Part shown: positions 35,257-45,052 of the stretch, one piece after another
How positions within the stretch are numbered: position 1 is the stretch's first letter
Layout of the letters: the number at the start of each line of letters is the position of its first letter
Assembly (NCBI RefSeq): GCF_029714325.1
Contig: NZ_CP121666.1
Coordinates: forward strand, 7,781,001 to 7,845,000
Reading direction: 5' to 3'
DNA: 64,000 nucleotides
Source: Bradyrhizobium sp. CB1717
GTDB lineage: Bacteria; Pseudomonadota; Alphaproteobacteria; Rhizobiales; Xanthobacteraceae
Program-made: the position numbers and the translations under genes
The notes under the pieces: model-generated
The model's input: only the letters and a program-made list of their open reading frames with translations
Told to the model about the DNA's origin: nothing
Databases searched by the model: none

Positions 35257-35483
35257 CAATCGACCGGAACATCGAGAGCGGCACGAAGCGGGAGGCGCCC
35301 AAGCTGGAGGTGCTCGATTGCCAAACCCCGTCGCGACAGTTGCTAGCCCATGCATCGGCGATCGAGGCATTGCGCGCCTGGTACGCCATGCAGTCAACCG
35401 TCAATACCGTCGCGCTCTACGACGCCGCAGCAGCGCTGTTCAGCTCGGATTTCGACCGGGCCGAATACCACGAAGTCGAGTGA
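35253..35483 (+). CDS. Small hypothetical protein, second gene of a two-gene operon
   Basis: 76 residues, soluble, acidic at the end, containing Ile-Glu-Ala-Leu-Arg-Ala-Trp-Tyr-Ala-Met. It begins inside the stop codon of the membrane-protein gene. Function unknown. The 250 bases that follow contain no gene. Confidence 0.55.
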   Translation: MTIDRNIESGTKREAPKLEVLDCQTPSRQLLAHASAIEALRAWYAMQSTVNTVALYDAAAALFSSDFDRAEYHEVE

Positions 35484-35733
35484 ATATATCTGATCTCGAC
35501 GCGCTTGCAGTTGGGAAAGCGCGGGCCGAAGTCCAGATTATCTTACGCCGACGGAACGGGTGAAAGCTTCTAGTTCGATTCCTTCCGTTACGTCGCGAGG
35601 CGGCCACCATAAGTCCCTGCCTCACAATAGAAGAGGCAGGCGATCAGCCTGAGATTATTTAATGGCGCCCTTAAGGGGAGGTTGCTCGATCGAGACAACA
35701 CTCTATCTGCTCGACCGGCGGTTAGACAAAGAT

Positions 35734-36540
35734 TCACGAGATCGTAGATCGCGCGGGCGCGTTCGCTAGGCCAAAGCGCTGAGATTTACGCGAACGCCTC
35801 AAGTAGTCGTAGGCCAGGACCTCGATGCCGTCTTCAAGCATGTCGGAATAAGGGTGAAAGATATCGACGGGCACCGGCCGCAAGAGGATGCGTTCGTCAG
35901 CCGTCAAACCAAGTTTGTTTCGCGTAAGTGGAGGGTCGTGAAACGGGCCCCTTGTAGCTGATCTTGCTTTCATGAGAGCTTGCGGCGGAAGAGTTCGAAT
36001 TCTTGCTGATCCACCGGGACCACGATGCCGCTTTCGTCATAGACCCAGGCGCCACCTCGGCGAAACCCGCTTTAAGAATGCTTCGCCGAGGTGCGCTTCA
36101 TTGCGCAACCTAAAATCCAGATCCTCGGAAAAGCGATAGGTTCCGACTAAGCATGTTTTCAGACAGGTACCGCCCTTGAAGACCTAGCCTTTCGGCGAGT
36201 TCCTCATGCGCGCAGACGCCGGCGATAAATCAGCCGAGAACGCAGTCTTTTCGACAACATGCGGAACGAGCGAGGTCTGTCCTGCGACAGCAAGAATTGC
36301 GCGCTTGCCGATCAATGTCTGCCTCCGCGAACCCAGGTCGACGGAATGAAGAGCCGCCATCTTGAGACGGGGCGCGAATAAATCCAGCGTGGGATCAAGC
36401 TTCGCATTTCCTCCGTGCGCCGTGTGCGGCACAGTTCGGCAAGTGATACGCCGTCCGAACGTCGCTACGCAAGAAAGCCAAGTTGCTTGAACACGACGCC
36501 GTTGCCGAGCCGCTCACCATGTTCATGAGCGCTTGATCAT
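35734..36540 (-). pseudogene. Decayed AbiE-type toxin-antitoxin pair (AbiEi antitoxin end + AbiEii nucleotidyltransferase)
   Basis: Read along the minus strand, fragments in alternating frames match an antitoxin C-terminus (Asn-Gly-Val-Val-Phe-Lys-Gln-Leu-Gly-Phe-Leu, then Asn-Ala-Lys-Leu-Asp-Pro-Thr-Leu-Asp). The toxin start follows (Ile-Leu-Ala-Val-Ala-Gly-Gln-Thr-Ser-Leu-Val-Pro-His-Val-Val-Glu-Lys). The nucleotidyltransferase core is visible as Phe-Lys-Gly-Gly-Thr-Cys-Leu-Lys-Thr-Cys and Tyr-Arg-Phe-Ser-Glu-Asp-Leu-Asp-Phe. A longer intact piece at 35973-35734 has Val-Asp-Ile-Phe-His-Pro-Tyr-Ser-Asp. Several frameshifts make both genes inactive. Confidence 0.65.
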
Positions 36541-36910
36541 TGCGATCGATCCGCTTGAGATAGATACTCTCGCGGATCAGACACCCGCTGAATGCCGCCG
36601 CTCAGTGCGGCATATCGATGAGCGATCCGAAGACCCCCTTATGCCTTTGACTCAAATAGACTTTTCGCGACCATGTCCAGCGATTATTGTGGTCGTCCGA
36701 TTTGAACAGATGGCCGTAGCGGTCCTTGACCTAATGACTGCTATGGCCGGCAAAGTTTTCAGCTGCTTTAGTTCAGGCCGGCCTCGATCCACAGGATACC
36801 GCGAAATGCCGCAAGGCGTGCCACTTAAAGCGTAATCCGGCATCTTGCGCGTTTTTCGACCGAAGTGTGGCGATCGGGCAGGCCTATTTTGCTCACCGAA
36901 TTCTCTGAGT

Positions 36911-36940
36911 GCGTCAGCTTGTCGACAGCTGGTCCTAATA
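36911..36940 (+). promoter_or_regulatory. tts box (TtsI-dependent type III secretion promoter)
   Basis: GTCAGCTTGTCGACAGCT followed by N3-CC-type spacing fits the rhizobial tts box. It lies about 35 bases before the ATG of the effector candidate at 36974. TtsI is the flavonoid/NodD-induced regulator of rhizobial type III effectors. Confidence 0.7.
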
Positions 36941-36973
36941 GAGCGAGAGCGACACCTCGAACCGGGGGCGGAC

Positions 36974-38098
36974 ATGGACCCATTTAACACCATCAACACA
37001 TTCGCCCCAGAGTTCTCTGCTTACAGCGCCGGGGTGCCGCAGGCGCAACAGCAGCAAGCGGATTTTGAGCCGTACTTGGATGAAGTGCCGCAAGTTGGCA
37101 CCTCTGCGATCGCAGAGGATCCTGTCTCTGCTGATCCCTACTATCCTCATCTGTCGGAAGAAGGCCTTAGACTCGCCGAGACCTTCGGACTTGAGTACCA
37201 CAGGGCCGACGGTTCTCATCCCGAACATGCAGTCACCGGACGCGAGGACGCCGCTACCCTGATGGATGAGGACTACACCGGCCAGTTGAGGCCTGCGAAG
37301 AGGCAGCGGACACTAAGCCAGACGCAACGCGATGCCATTGAGCACCAGCCCAGCGAGCCTAGCAATTCAGCCGCTCGCGAGCCGATTGAAGAGGCCGGCA
37401 CACCGTTTCGAGCCAGCGGTCCGTTGATCATTCCTGAGGACGACTGCGTTCAGGATCTGCTGTGGGCGATGCTGGAAAACGCCGGCTCATCGTCGTCTCT
37501 CGAGCCAACCGAGCGTCATGACCGCGCCGTGGATTCAGGAGCGGCCGTTCGTTCCTTTAACTCGTGGCAGGACGACCAGCGCACGTCAGGCGCGCATGAG
37601 GGTAGCAGCGTCCCGCCGAGCCAGGACACCCCACCCGCTCCTTTCATAGTTCATAACGACCGCTTCAGCTTCACGGCGCTGTTCGTGCCCGCGGCGGCGA
37701 TGAGGGGCGGCTCTCCACTCAATTTGTCAGGCGCACCCATTCATTTCGGATCTCCACCGGATAGCGTTTCGCAGCCGAGCGCACAGCCGGCGAATCGGCC
37801 CTCGCCAGCACTGCTTGCGCAGACGATGGAGCAAGCCGCTCCGGCGTCCGCCAGAGCTGAGACGACGCCGCCGCCGGCCCGCGAGATTTACGCCGCATCA
37901 TTCGCCGTTCCTGAGGGCTTTTCGCACGGCACACAACCCGCCCCAATCGCGATGATCTCGAGGCTCGGCCACTGGGGCCTCTTGCCGGACGCAGCGCAGC
38001 CGATGAAGCAATACGACATTCGCGGCGAGCGTTACACGGCCCTCTTGGGGCCGGGAGGACCGAACGACGTTCGGCTCATCCACCATCCACAGATGTAG
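36974..38098 (+). CDS. Candidate type III secreted effector (Nop-like, unnamed)
   Basis: 374 residues from the ATG at 36974, directly behind a tts box. The protein is rich in Ser, Pro, Gln and acidic residues over its first ~300 positions, lacks a signal peptide and membrane helices, and contains a possible basic nuclear-import-like patch (Arg-Pro-Ala-Lys-Arg-Gln-Arg). The last ~70 residues form a compact module with Gly-Leu-Leu-Pro-Asp near 340 and Tyr-Asp-Ile-Arg-Gly-Glu-Arg-Tyr-Thr-Ala, shared with the candidate at 55199-55774. The same kind of module occurs, as I recall, in other Bradyrhizobium effectors, but I cannot assign a name. The frame extends upstream to 36845 but that part overlaps the tts box. 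Confidence 0.7.
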   Translation: MDPFNTINTFAPEFSAYSAGVPQAQQQQADFEPYLDEVPQVGTSAIAEDPVSADPYYPHLSEEGLRLAETFGLEYHRADGSHPEHAVTGREDAATLMDEDYTGQLRPAKRQRTLSQTQRDAIEHQPSEPSNSAAREPIEEAGTPFRASGPLIIPEDDCVQDLLWAMLENAGSSSSLEPTERHDRAVDSGAAVRSFNSWQDDQRTSGAHEGSSVPPSQDTPPAPFIVHNDRFSFTALFVPAAAMRGGSPLNLSGAPIHFGSPPDSVSQPSAQPANRPSPALLAQTMEQAAPASARAETTPPPAREIYAASFAVPEGFSHGTQPAPIAMISRLGHWGLLPDAAQPMKQYDIRGERYTALLGPGGPNDVRLIHHPQM

Positions 38099-38809
38099 AC
38101 ACCAGCGATAGTCGCTACGTCAGGGGCCGCTCCAGACAGCTCAGGTAGCGGACATGGTGATGGACCATAGCTTGCTTGAGCGACTCTTGCGAGCTTAGTG
38201 GGGCTCAGGGCGGTGCGGATAAGCACTGCCGGCCCCAACGAATTTGCGGGCGCCAACGCTTAGCGGCTCCTTGTTGAGCCGAACAGCCATGGCCCCTTCC
38301 TGTTTGTGAACAGCGTGATCACGTTGCGGCTGGTTGCGGCGAGTTGATAGTGCAGAAAAAATCGGAGGTGACTGCCGACCCCTCAGGGGCCGCTCGTCGC
38401 TATAATGTCTGCCGATGTATCCACTTTCTTTCTGGCAAGGCACCGGGACGAATGGGGATTGACGCATTCGGCCCCTGCTCTTGAAGGTCTTGATGAAGGT
38501 CTTGTCGGCGGCTTGCAGGGTCGCGAGAAAGTCCGGCGTGCCGCCGCGCTGAGAGTCCACAGGTCACGATCACTCGCCTCCTTGATCGGCGCGGATCTTT
38601 GCCCGGAATCCCACCGACCTGCAGCCCCTTCCAGCCTCACCCGATGCCGGTGCCGCGGAAGGCGATCCGGACCAAGCAGCCGAAACCAATCCAGAGGAAC
38701 TCCAAATTGCGATGAAGGCGCGGATAGATGACCCTACCAATTCGTGCAGGAGATTTCGCAGCTCACGTCAGTTAGCTTGCTCGGTGTTAGTGACTGGGAG
38801 ATTTCTTCG
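38099..38809. other. Stretch without a recognisable gene
   Basis: A minus-strand frame (38560-38195) contains a protein-like segment Ala-Ala-Asp-Lys-Thr-Phe-Ile-Lys-Thr-Phe-Lys and could be a gene fragment, but I cannot place it. A plus-strand Asp/Glu/Pro-rich stretch at about 38600-38740 is equally unassigned. Confidence 0.3.
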
Positions 38810-39247
38810 ATGTTGATTGTTGAAACTATTTTGAAGCCAGACCAGTTTGGCGGTATTGGACTTTTCTCTGCGACTCGTTTGCCTAAAGGCGCGCTACTTT
38901 GGATTCACAACCCGATCGTTGACATTGCGGTGACGCGCGAACAATACGAAGCTCTCGCTCCAACATTTCAAGCTCTACTTGATAAGCATGCCTATCCGAG
39001 AGACCACAAGGTTAATGACGGCGTCGTAGAGTATAATGCTGACAACGCTCGCTTCATGAATCACAGCAGTCATCCAAACACATATCAAGACTATCATTGC
39101 AGAATTTTCACAGCCCGTGACGTACAACCTGGTGAAGAACTGACTTGCGATTACTTGTCTTTCGAGGGTGACTTATCGTGGAATAAGGAGCTATTGCCGA
39201 TCTCCAGCTCCTGCTTTCCAAGCCTGGAGCCGGCTCGGACAGGTTGA
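38810..39247 (+). CDS. SET-domain protein (putative protein-lysine methyltransferase)
   Basis: 145 residues. Near residue 14 Gly-Gly-Ile-Gly-Leu-Phe-Ser-Ala matches the first SET motif. Asn-Ala-Arg-Phe-Met-Asn-His-Ser-Ser-His-Pro-Asn-Thr matches the Arg-Phe-Ile-Asn-His-Ser core that binds S-adenosylmethionine, and Gly-Glu-Glu-Leu-Thr-Cys-Asp-Tyr supplies the catalytic Tyr. The whole protein is little more than the SET core. The DNA looks more A+T-rich than its neighbours, suggesting recent acquisition. SET domains are mainly eukaryotic; in bacteria they occur in some pathogens and symbionts. A host-directed role is possible but no tts box is evident. Confidence 0.8.
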   Translation: MLIVETILKPDQFGGIGLFSATRLPKGALLWIHNPIVDIAVTREQYEALAPTFQALLDKHAYPRDHKVNDGVVEYNADNARFMNHSSHPNTYQDYHCRIFTARDVQPGEELTCDYLSFEGDLSWNKELLPISSSCFPSLEPARTG

Positions 39248-39651
39248 TCCTGCGCCGTACGCGTTGTTCTAGTGATTCAGTGAGCAGTTCTCGACAACCT
39301 AAAAATTCTCGCCATCCAATCGCACGGCGGAGCAGTGTCGCTTTTGGAGCGGACTCGCGACGTTCAGGACGTCAGACGCTGCAATCGCATGCAAAAGCAG
39401 GTCATAAAGCCGGGATTCTGCATATGAGAGTTGTATTTTGAGTGAATTCACCAGGGTGAGTGTGTGAAGCTGCTTTGCACCTAGGCAGCTTCGGCACCGG
39501 ACGTGTCTGCAAAGAGGGTTGGCACAGAAGCGAGTTGGTGGGATTGCTTATTGACCCGAGATTCGACGCTTCGAAGTAGGCGCATGTAGTCCCCGCCAAC
39601 TGCGCTCTGCTCGCCCGGAATAGTTTTAGGATGGAGGCTCCCTGAAATCTG

Positions 39652-40218
39652 ATGCCGTCTAAGCTGTCAGGATTGAAAAGACGGCTCGGAAAGAGCCCTG
39701 TCGCGAGTCAGGATGTGCTCAGGCGATTCACGTGGGAGATCAGAGCCATTAATGTGTGTCTGGACGACCTTCGTTCTTTCCAGGCGCATGCGCTGGGCAT
39801 TGCTGCACCACAAATGATGATCTTGATGGCGTTGATCGACTTGGAAAGGGACGGCGGAGTTCCGGTCAACGTGGTTGCAAAGTTGATGAAGGTTGAGTCC
39901 GCCTTCATTACGAGGCATTCGAAAGAGCTTGAGGATAAGCGATTTGTGCGACGTAAGCGCTGCGCGAACGATGCACGAATCGTCAACCTGTCGCTAACCG
40001 ATAGCGCTCGCAGACAACTTGCGAGCATCGCGGCGCAGCAGGAAGAACTCGATGAGTTTGTTGCTGGTTATCTCGATATTACGGACTTTGCAAAGCTGGC
40101 TAGTTGCCTTAGCGGAGTCAGGCAACGGCTGGAAAAGGCTCGCCTGCACGCCGCGTTGAAGATGCAAGAACCTTCAAGAGAGCAGCAGCTGCGGGACGCT
40201 AGCCGGTCAACAACTTGA
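39652..40218 (+). CDS. MarR-family transcriptional regulator
   Basis: 188 residues with a winged helix at about 45-125: recognition helix region Val-Glu-Ser-Ala-Phe-Ile-Thr-Arg-His-Ser-Lys-Glu-Leu-Glu and a wing with Lys-Arg-Cys-Ala-Asn-Asp-Ala-Arg. The flanking helices fit the MarR dimerisation domain. It stands alone between two gene-poor stretches (39248-39651 and 40219-40853, nothing recognisable in either), so its targets are not apparent. Confidence 0.75.
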   Translation: MPSKLSGLKRRLGKSPVASQDVLRRFTWEIRAINVCLDDLRSFQAHALGIAAPQMMILMALIDLERDGGVPVNVVAKLMKVESAFITRHSKELEDKRFVRRKRCANDARIVNLSLTDSARRQLASIAAQQEELDEFVAGYLDITDFAKLASCLSGVRQRLEKARLHAALKMQEPSREQQLRDASRSTT

Positions 40219-40853
40219 GCCCACGAACCGACTCGCCGCCAACGAGCACCCAAATCCTGGATCGGGAGCTTGGATTTACTATGTCGCTCTGCAACACAGC
40301 TCGGGCCGGTGCCCAGTGATCAAATTCGGTGCTCCAAGCTATGGCTGTGCGCATGCTGAAGGAGCCATGCGCCGACAGAAGCTCCAACGCAGCGATTACG
40401 TCTACTCTAGCAATGGTTTCTGCATCTTCTTCCGTCAGACGATGATAAGCGATAACTCTGCGGCATTTGGAGGCGCGGTGTTCTACGAGCGCGGCCCAGA
40501 GCGCTATCGGCTATCCTCAACAGCTCGTCGCGTCGTTCTCGGTTGAGTAAGAATGATTTCACCATCTAATTTGAGGACAACTGACCGAGATGCGTTCATT
40601 TTGCACGAGGCAGGACCCTACACCGTTGCTTGATACTTCTCTTCTGTTAAGAACGCATTATTTTGCAGCCAACCACGACGTGCCATCGAATTGCGGCGAG
40701 CACCATCGTCGATGTCTTACAGCAGAGAAGCAGGGATTCCTGGACAACTGCCCCTGCCGGCAGTCGGCTGGTTGAGAGCAGTGGCGCTACGTGATCAAGC
40801 GCGCCTGAGCGAGGGCGCATCCTGTGTTCTCGCGTCTTCATAGCAATTGTCAC

Positions 40854-41345
40854 ATGACTCCTATTGAAGCAATCAAACGTTGGTACGTGTCCCTGGACGA
40901 CGAACTTCAATCAGACATCGCGTATATGTTCGTATCTCTTACGCTGGGAGACTGCCAGTTTTCGCCTGCTGCAGCCGTTCGAAGACTGCTGCAATGGTTC
41001 GACCTGCGCAGCGCAGGCACGGAATATGAGGATGCGCTAGCCGCGGTCGTGTTTCGCGCCTCGTTCGAATACATGTTTGCCGACCGCTTCACAGCCGCCG
41101 GGTGGACCTTTCCCGAACAATTGTTCAAAGACGTGATCCGCGAGGCTGCTGAAGGGAAGGAGGCAAGCAAGTTCGCAACGAGGGCATTTCGGTTGCTGCG
41201 TAACCTTCCGGACCGAAAAACGAAATGGAGAGAGGCAGGTGAGAATTGGAACGCCTTGGTCAACTCGGTACTCAACGACGATGCGCTGAAGCAATGGACC
41301 CACGACCAATTCCTGGCGAGCGACTTCGGGCCGGCGCAAGACTGA
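40854..41345 (+). CDS. Hypothetical protein
   Basis: 163 residues from the ATG at 40854 (an in-frame GTG at 40824 is the alternative). The protein appears helical and soluble, with Trp/Phe-rich segments and no motif I recognise. Codon use looks normal for the region, so it is probably a real gene. Confidence 0.5.
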   Translation: MTPIEAIKRWYVSLDDELQSDIAYMFVSLTLGDCQFSPAAAVRRLLQWFDLRSAGTEYEDALAAVVFRASFEYMFADRFTAAGWTFPEQLFKDVIREAAEGKEASKFATRAFRLLRNLPDRKTKWREAGENWNALVNSVLNDDALKQWTHDQFLASDFGPAQD

Positions 41346-42004
41346 AAATACCCGCTAATATTGCGAGAGCGCCGATTCGGAATGAAATTGCGTGAGACTA
41401 GGCAGCGCGACGATTAGAACGGCAACTTCCAAAGAGAGTAGAAAAGGCACCCGAGAGCGCCCCAAAAGAGCACCGCCGCGACAGGGAAATATCGTGATCT
41501 AACCAATGGCCGGTTTCCCTTAGGAGGATGTTTGGCGATGTAGCATTGCAACAAGCAGGATAGCGGCGCTTGTAAAGGCTTCGGGGCCGTATTTCTGCTC
41601 GGAATTGGCGCTTAGTGGCCGAGTGCATCAATACTCGGGCAGCCAATCAGAGCAGTGGGGCCGCCCTGGCTCACCGCACAGGGCGACCCGTCGCCAATCT
41701 GCTGCGGCCGCCGGGCCAAATCGAGAACCGCAGCCGGCCCACTAATGTTAGGACAGATCGCCCGATAATTTTCGGCTTCTTGGAGGGCTGTCTTGATGAA
41801 TGTCGGCTCAGGCACTGCCTCGAACGGCTGTTATACTCCTCATTTGTCTGTGGCGGAGAAGCACAGGGCTTTAGATATCCGCGGGCCTGGCCGGCATCGG
41901 AGAAAAGGCGAGCGCAGAAAAGGTGAGCGAACGAACGCAACAGGAGCCTGCCCGGGCAAATGTTTCAAATCCGCCGCTTGGCTTACCAGCAATTCTGCTT
42001 CACA
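41346..42004. other. Stretch without a recognisable gene
   Basis: Short minus-strand frames only. The one at 41815-41612 begins Met-Pro-Glu-Pro-Thr-Phe-Ile-Lys like the frame near 23545, suggesting a dispersed element of unknown nature. Confidence 0.35.
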
Positions 42005-42271
42005 TCAGCGCGATTGTCTTCGTTGCTGCCCGAAAGCATAGGTCGGATTGATGCCGCAATAGGCGTATGTACCTGATGCAGTAGCCATGCACTGGTCGTA
42101 GGTCGAGAACTGGCAATTGCCCGGATATCCCCAACTGCGTCCCTGCAGACAATAGACGTCCTGGCGTACCGGTGGCGTGTACGAATGAGCCCGCGAACCA
42201 GCCGTCGAACGCGATCCTGAGCCGACGAGGATGGGAAGTGCGAGCACTCCGATAAGGAGAAGGTAGCGCAT
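42005..42271 (-). CDS. DUF3551-like small secreted protein
   Basis: 88 residues from the ATG at 42271, which has AGAGGT a few bases upstream. An N-terminal signal peptide (Leu-Leu-Leu-Ile-Gly-Val-Leu-Ala-Leu) is followed by a mature part with Tyr-Cys-Leu-Gln-Gly and Cys-Gln-Phe-Ser-Thr-Tyr-Asp-Gln-Cys, the four-cysteine pattern of DUF3551 proteins, which are abundant in Bradyrhizobium and have no known function. Confidence 0.75.
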   Translation of the reverse strand: MRYLLLIGVLALPILVGSGSRSTAGSRAHSYTPPVRQDVYCLQGRSWGYPGNCQFSTYDQCMATASGTYAYCGINPTYAFGQQRRQSR

Positions 42272-42709
42272 AAGACCTCTTGCCTCCGTTAAGTTCACCA
42301 CGATACAGGATCTGAATTGCATCCTTTGATCTTAGTCAATGGCAGATTGCCGGGGTCACTCCGCGGGCTAGCGCCGGAAAGAGGATTCAGGGCGACTGGT
42401 GCCTGCGGGCGTGACCGAAGTTGAGCGGGACCGTGGGTACACAAAGGCGCAAACAATAAGACGACCCAACGGTACGGCCCCGCGGTCAGGGGGGCCTCGA
42501 ACGTCGTCAAACCTAGGCGCAGCTTTCCTGCTACTTTCCCCGGCAGCGGGCCTCTTATACGCGCTTCGGCAGTGTTTGTGCGGACCCGCTAGGAGGCAAA
42601 ATGTACGACCTATACATTCGTTAGCTCCCCGTGACGAACACCGTGCCCGGCCAACATCATGGACGTTCTGGGAGGCCTGCGTGATACTGAGGGGGTGCCG
42701 CTATCGAGG

Positions 42710-42889
42710 CATTGGAAAGCGCTTCGCGACCGATTTGTTTCAGCCGATCGGGCCTCGTCTCACCTGTGCTGGCACCTCCAGAATTTTCAAGGTGACATCA
42801 ACGCGATCGCTCGTCTCGTACCGGGAGAGGCTCACGCAGACCTCATCGAGGACCAACCGTGATAGCGCAGCTGTAGCGGCGCTCAACAT
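42710..42889 (-). pseudogene. Remnant of a small conserved hypothetical protein
   Basis: The minus strand reads Leu-Asp-Glu-Val-Cys then Ser-Arg-Tyr-Glu-Thr and Lys-Ile-Leu-Glu, and after one frame change Asp-Arg-Leu-Lys-Gln-Ile-Gly-Arg-Glu-Ala-Leu-Ser-Asn-Ala. From memory this resembles a short helical protein common in Bradyrhizobium. Its surroundings (42272-42709 and 42890-43727) contain nothing recognisable. Confidence 0.35.
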
Positions 42890-43727
42890 TTGGAGATCCC
42901 ACAGTGCCGACAGGCGAGCCAGTGTAGGTGCGCAGCAACTCCATAGCGATCAAGCAGAACTCCCGCGAACTAGTCTGCCCTCGCCCAATCCTAGTGGAGT
43001 CAAGGTGTAATCCTCAACCCAGGCAATCGCGAGGCAACCCGGAGCAGAGCGCCGCAATGATGGAGGAAGAAGCTGCCTCTTCTACATTCTTGTGCGCGTA
43101 TTTGTCCTAAAACTGCATTCTCGCGCAGCTCTTGAGCGTCGTCCGGCCGTTTGCCGCGGATTCTTTGCCGCAGGCTTGATTACGAAGCTGAACGAAGGCT
43201 CACATCGATTCTGTTGCAGCCCACCGCCTGCTAGCGCAGGTCGATCCCGGCGGGCTGATTGAGTAGAAACCAGTTCAGCGTATATAGCCTATGCTTGGGC
43301 AAACGGCCTTCACTCGTATCGTGCCACGCTGGTGCGCGGCACCAACGATACGACTTCTTCTTTTTATACAAGCTTGTTACAACACTCGCGGCCCCCCGCA
43401 GATTGCGCGCGACATTGAAAAACGATCGATTCAGTCATTATAATCTTTCAGTGATTCAGGGGTGCCGGATTATGTTTGTAAGTATCACCAGAGACCAACG
43501 ATCTTGCCATAATGCGCTTAATGAGCTCGGCATATCGAGCCTGTCAATCCGATCGCGTCGCCCATCGGACAGCAGTTTGTATGTCCGTACCGTGTTGATC
43601 GCCAGCTGAGTGCATGCAAACCGTAACTCGGACGAGCATGAGGCGGCGCAGCAACGGCTATCGGACAGCCGTTCGGCGAGCACGCCGATATCGGAATGAA
43701 TGAGCTCGTGGTTGCGCTCGACTCCCT

Positions 43728-44711
43728 TCAACTGATGGATGATCCGTATCCTAGATCCCCTTTCAGAACGTGTTCGCAATACTTGGCTCGCGTGCCCAAA
43801 GCCGTTGCCAATCGCTCGATAACAGTGTTCTCCAATCCCTCGTTTTGCGCGCGCGTGCGAATGTCCGGCACCAGGTCAGGGATCTGCCCGGCCATGGAGA
43901 TCAGTGTAGCAATGAGCACGTCCGCATCAACACGCGTCTCGCGCGCAACTTTTTTTCCACTGACGCAAGCCAATTTGACCGAGCTTGTATTCACCCCCGA
44001 CTTTCATGGCGAGTTTGATCTTGCGCTGATCGACGTGGTCATAGGGAAGAATGCTGGCGACGTCGTAGAGGGGGGCGAGACGCACGAGAGGACCGCTGGC
44101 CAGAAGCAATGAATAGTTTTTGGCGTGAGCATCAGAACCTCCGATGAGGCAGTTGAAGACCAAAGCGCTGACGAACGTCTCAAGGTCAGCCTCGCGGTCT
44201 GTCGAGTAGGTACGCAAGAGCTCGACCACATCGGCAGGCGTTGGTCCGCCCTCGTTCTGGTATTTCTTGGTCGGCGGGATGCCCATGGCCTGACAGATAT
44301 CTTCCTGATGAACGCGGATGATGTCGTTCCCGCTGACCTGCCGATCGTAGCGTTCAATCACGATCGCGATTTCCTGTTCGAAGCGCATCACCTTGGTTTC
44401 AGCGGCTGGCAGCCCGAGTTCGCGTGCGAGCTGCAGGCAGATATGCTCATTCTCGGCGTGACCATCGAAATGGCCCGTCGGTGGTTTCAAAATGTGGGTG
44501 GTCGGTATACGCCCGGACGGAATGCCCCATTTGTTGTCTTTGAGGACAAGCGCGGTTTTCGGCTGGCCGCCTGCAAGACAGAATTGACCCGTGTCGCGGG
44601 GCAGACGCCAGGCAGCGTGATCCTCTCGCAAGACTCGAAGCCGGTTTGCAATTTCCGGCTTATCCAGCCATTCGATCTTGTCGTCTTTGCCTGTTTTCAG
44701 AGCCTGCAATC
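43728..44711 (-). pseudogene. hipA: hipA copy 2, 3' part (interrupted by IS66)
   Basis: Minus-strand reading from the IS66 border gives the body of a HipA kinase: Val-Glu-Arg-like Ile-Glu-Trp-Leu-Asp-Lys-Pro, then Lys-Thr-Ala-Leu-Val-Leu, His-Ala-Glu-Asn-Glu, Val-Ile-Glu-Arg-Tyr-Asp-Arg and the catalytic Ile-Gly-Gly-Ser-Asp-Ala-His-Ala-Lys-Asn. In a run of seven A (coding strand, 43956-43950) the frame breaks; with six A it would continue for another ~70 codons to 43728 (Arg-Glu-Thr-Arg-Val-Asp-Ala-Asp). Joined to 47580-47911 after removing the IS and one target copy it restores a continuous kinase sequence. Confidence 0.85.
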
Positions 44712-44794
44712 GTAAGCGGCGTGTTTCCCGCACCTTGTTGCTGTTGAGCAGATCGGCAATATGCGTTCCGTCTTGAAGAGGACGGTTTGTATAG

Positions 44795-45052
44795 ATGATC
44801 GAGCGTGTTTTCGACGCATCGCAGCTACGGGTCCAGCGGCGCTGGAGCGACGAGGTCAAGAGACGGATTGTCTCGGAATCCTTTGTGCCGGGCGCGATCG
44901 TCTCGGACGTCGCGCGGCGCCATGATCTGTCGCCGCAGCATTTGTCGGCCTGGCGCAAGGCGGTGCGCGACGGGTTGTTGAAGATGCCGGAAGGCACAGA
45001 GCCGGTGGCGATGGAGCCGGCTGGATCGGTCGCGATCCAGGAAGCGAGTTCA
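44795..45052 (+). pseudogene. tnpA: Truncated IS66 tnpA from a second element
   Basis: About 80 codons with the TnpA helix-turn-helix region: Arg-Arg-Trp-Ser-Asp-Glu-Val-Lys-Arg-Arg-Ile-Val and Val-Ala-Arg-Arg-His-Asp-Leu-Ser-Pro-Gln-His-Leu. The corresponding stretch in the complete tnpA at the other end reads Arg-Arg-Trp-Ser-Asp-Ala-Val-Lys-Gly-Arg-Ile-Val. It is cut off where the tnpC stop region begins; the long open frame beyond this point is antisense to tnpC. Confidence 0.75.

Noticed and set aside
37719..37946. Minus-strand frames within the effector gene
   Set aside because: Antisense shadows; the tts box and codon pattern support the plus strand.
38744..38809. tts-box-like GTCAG near the SET-domain gene (38767)
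   Set aside because: Only CGTCAGTTAGCTTGC is present; the TCGAAAGC half of the box is missing, so I do not claim TtsI control.
43927..44997. Single 356-codon minus-strand frame covering a HipA body
   Set aside because: Its first ~95 codons lie inside the IS66 element, antisense to the truncated tnpA, so the frame is an accidental fusion. The true gene continues on the far side of the IS.
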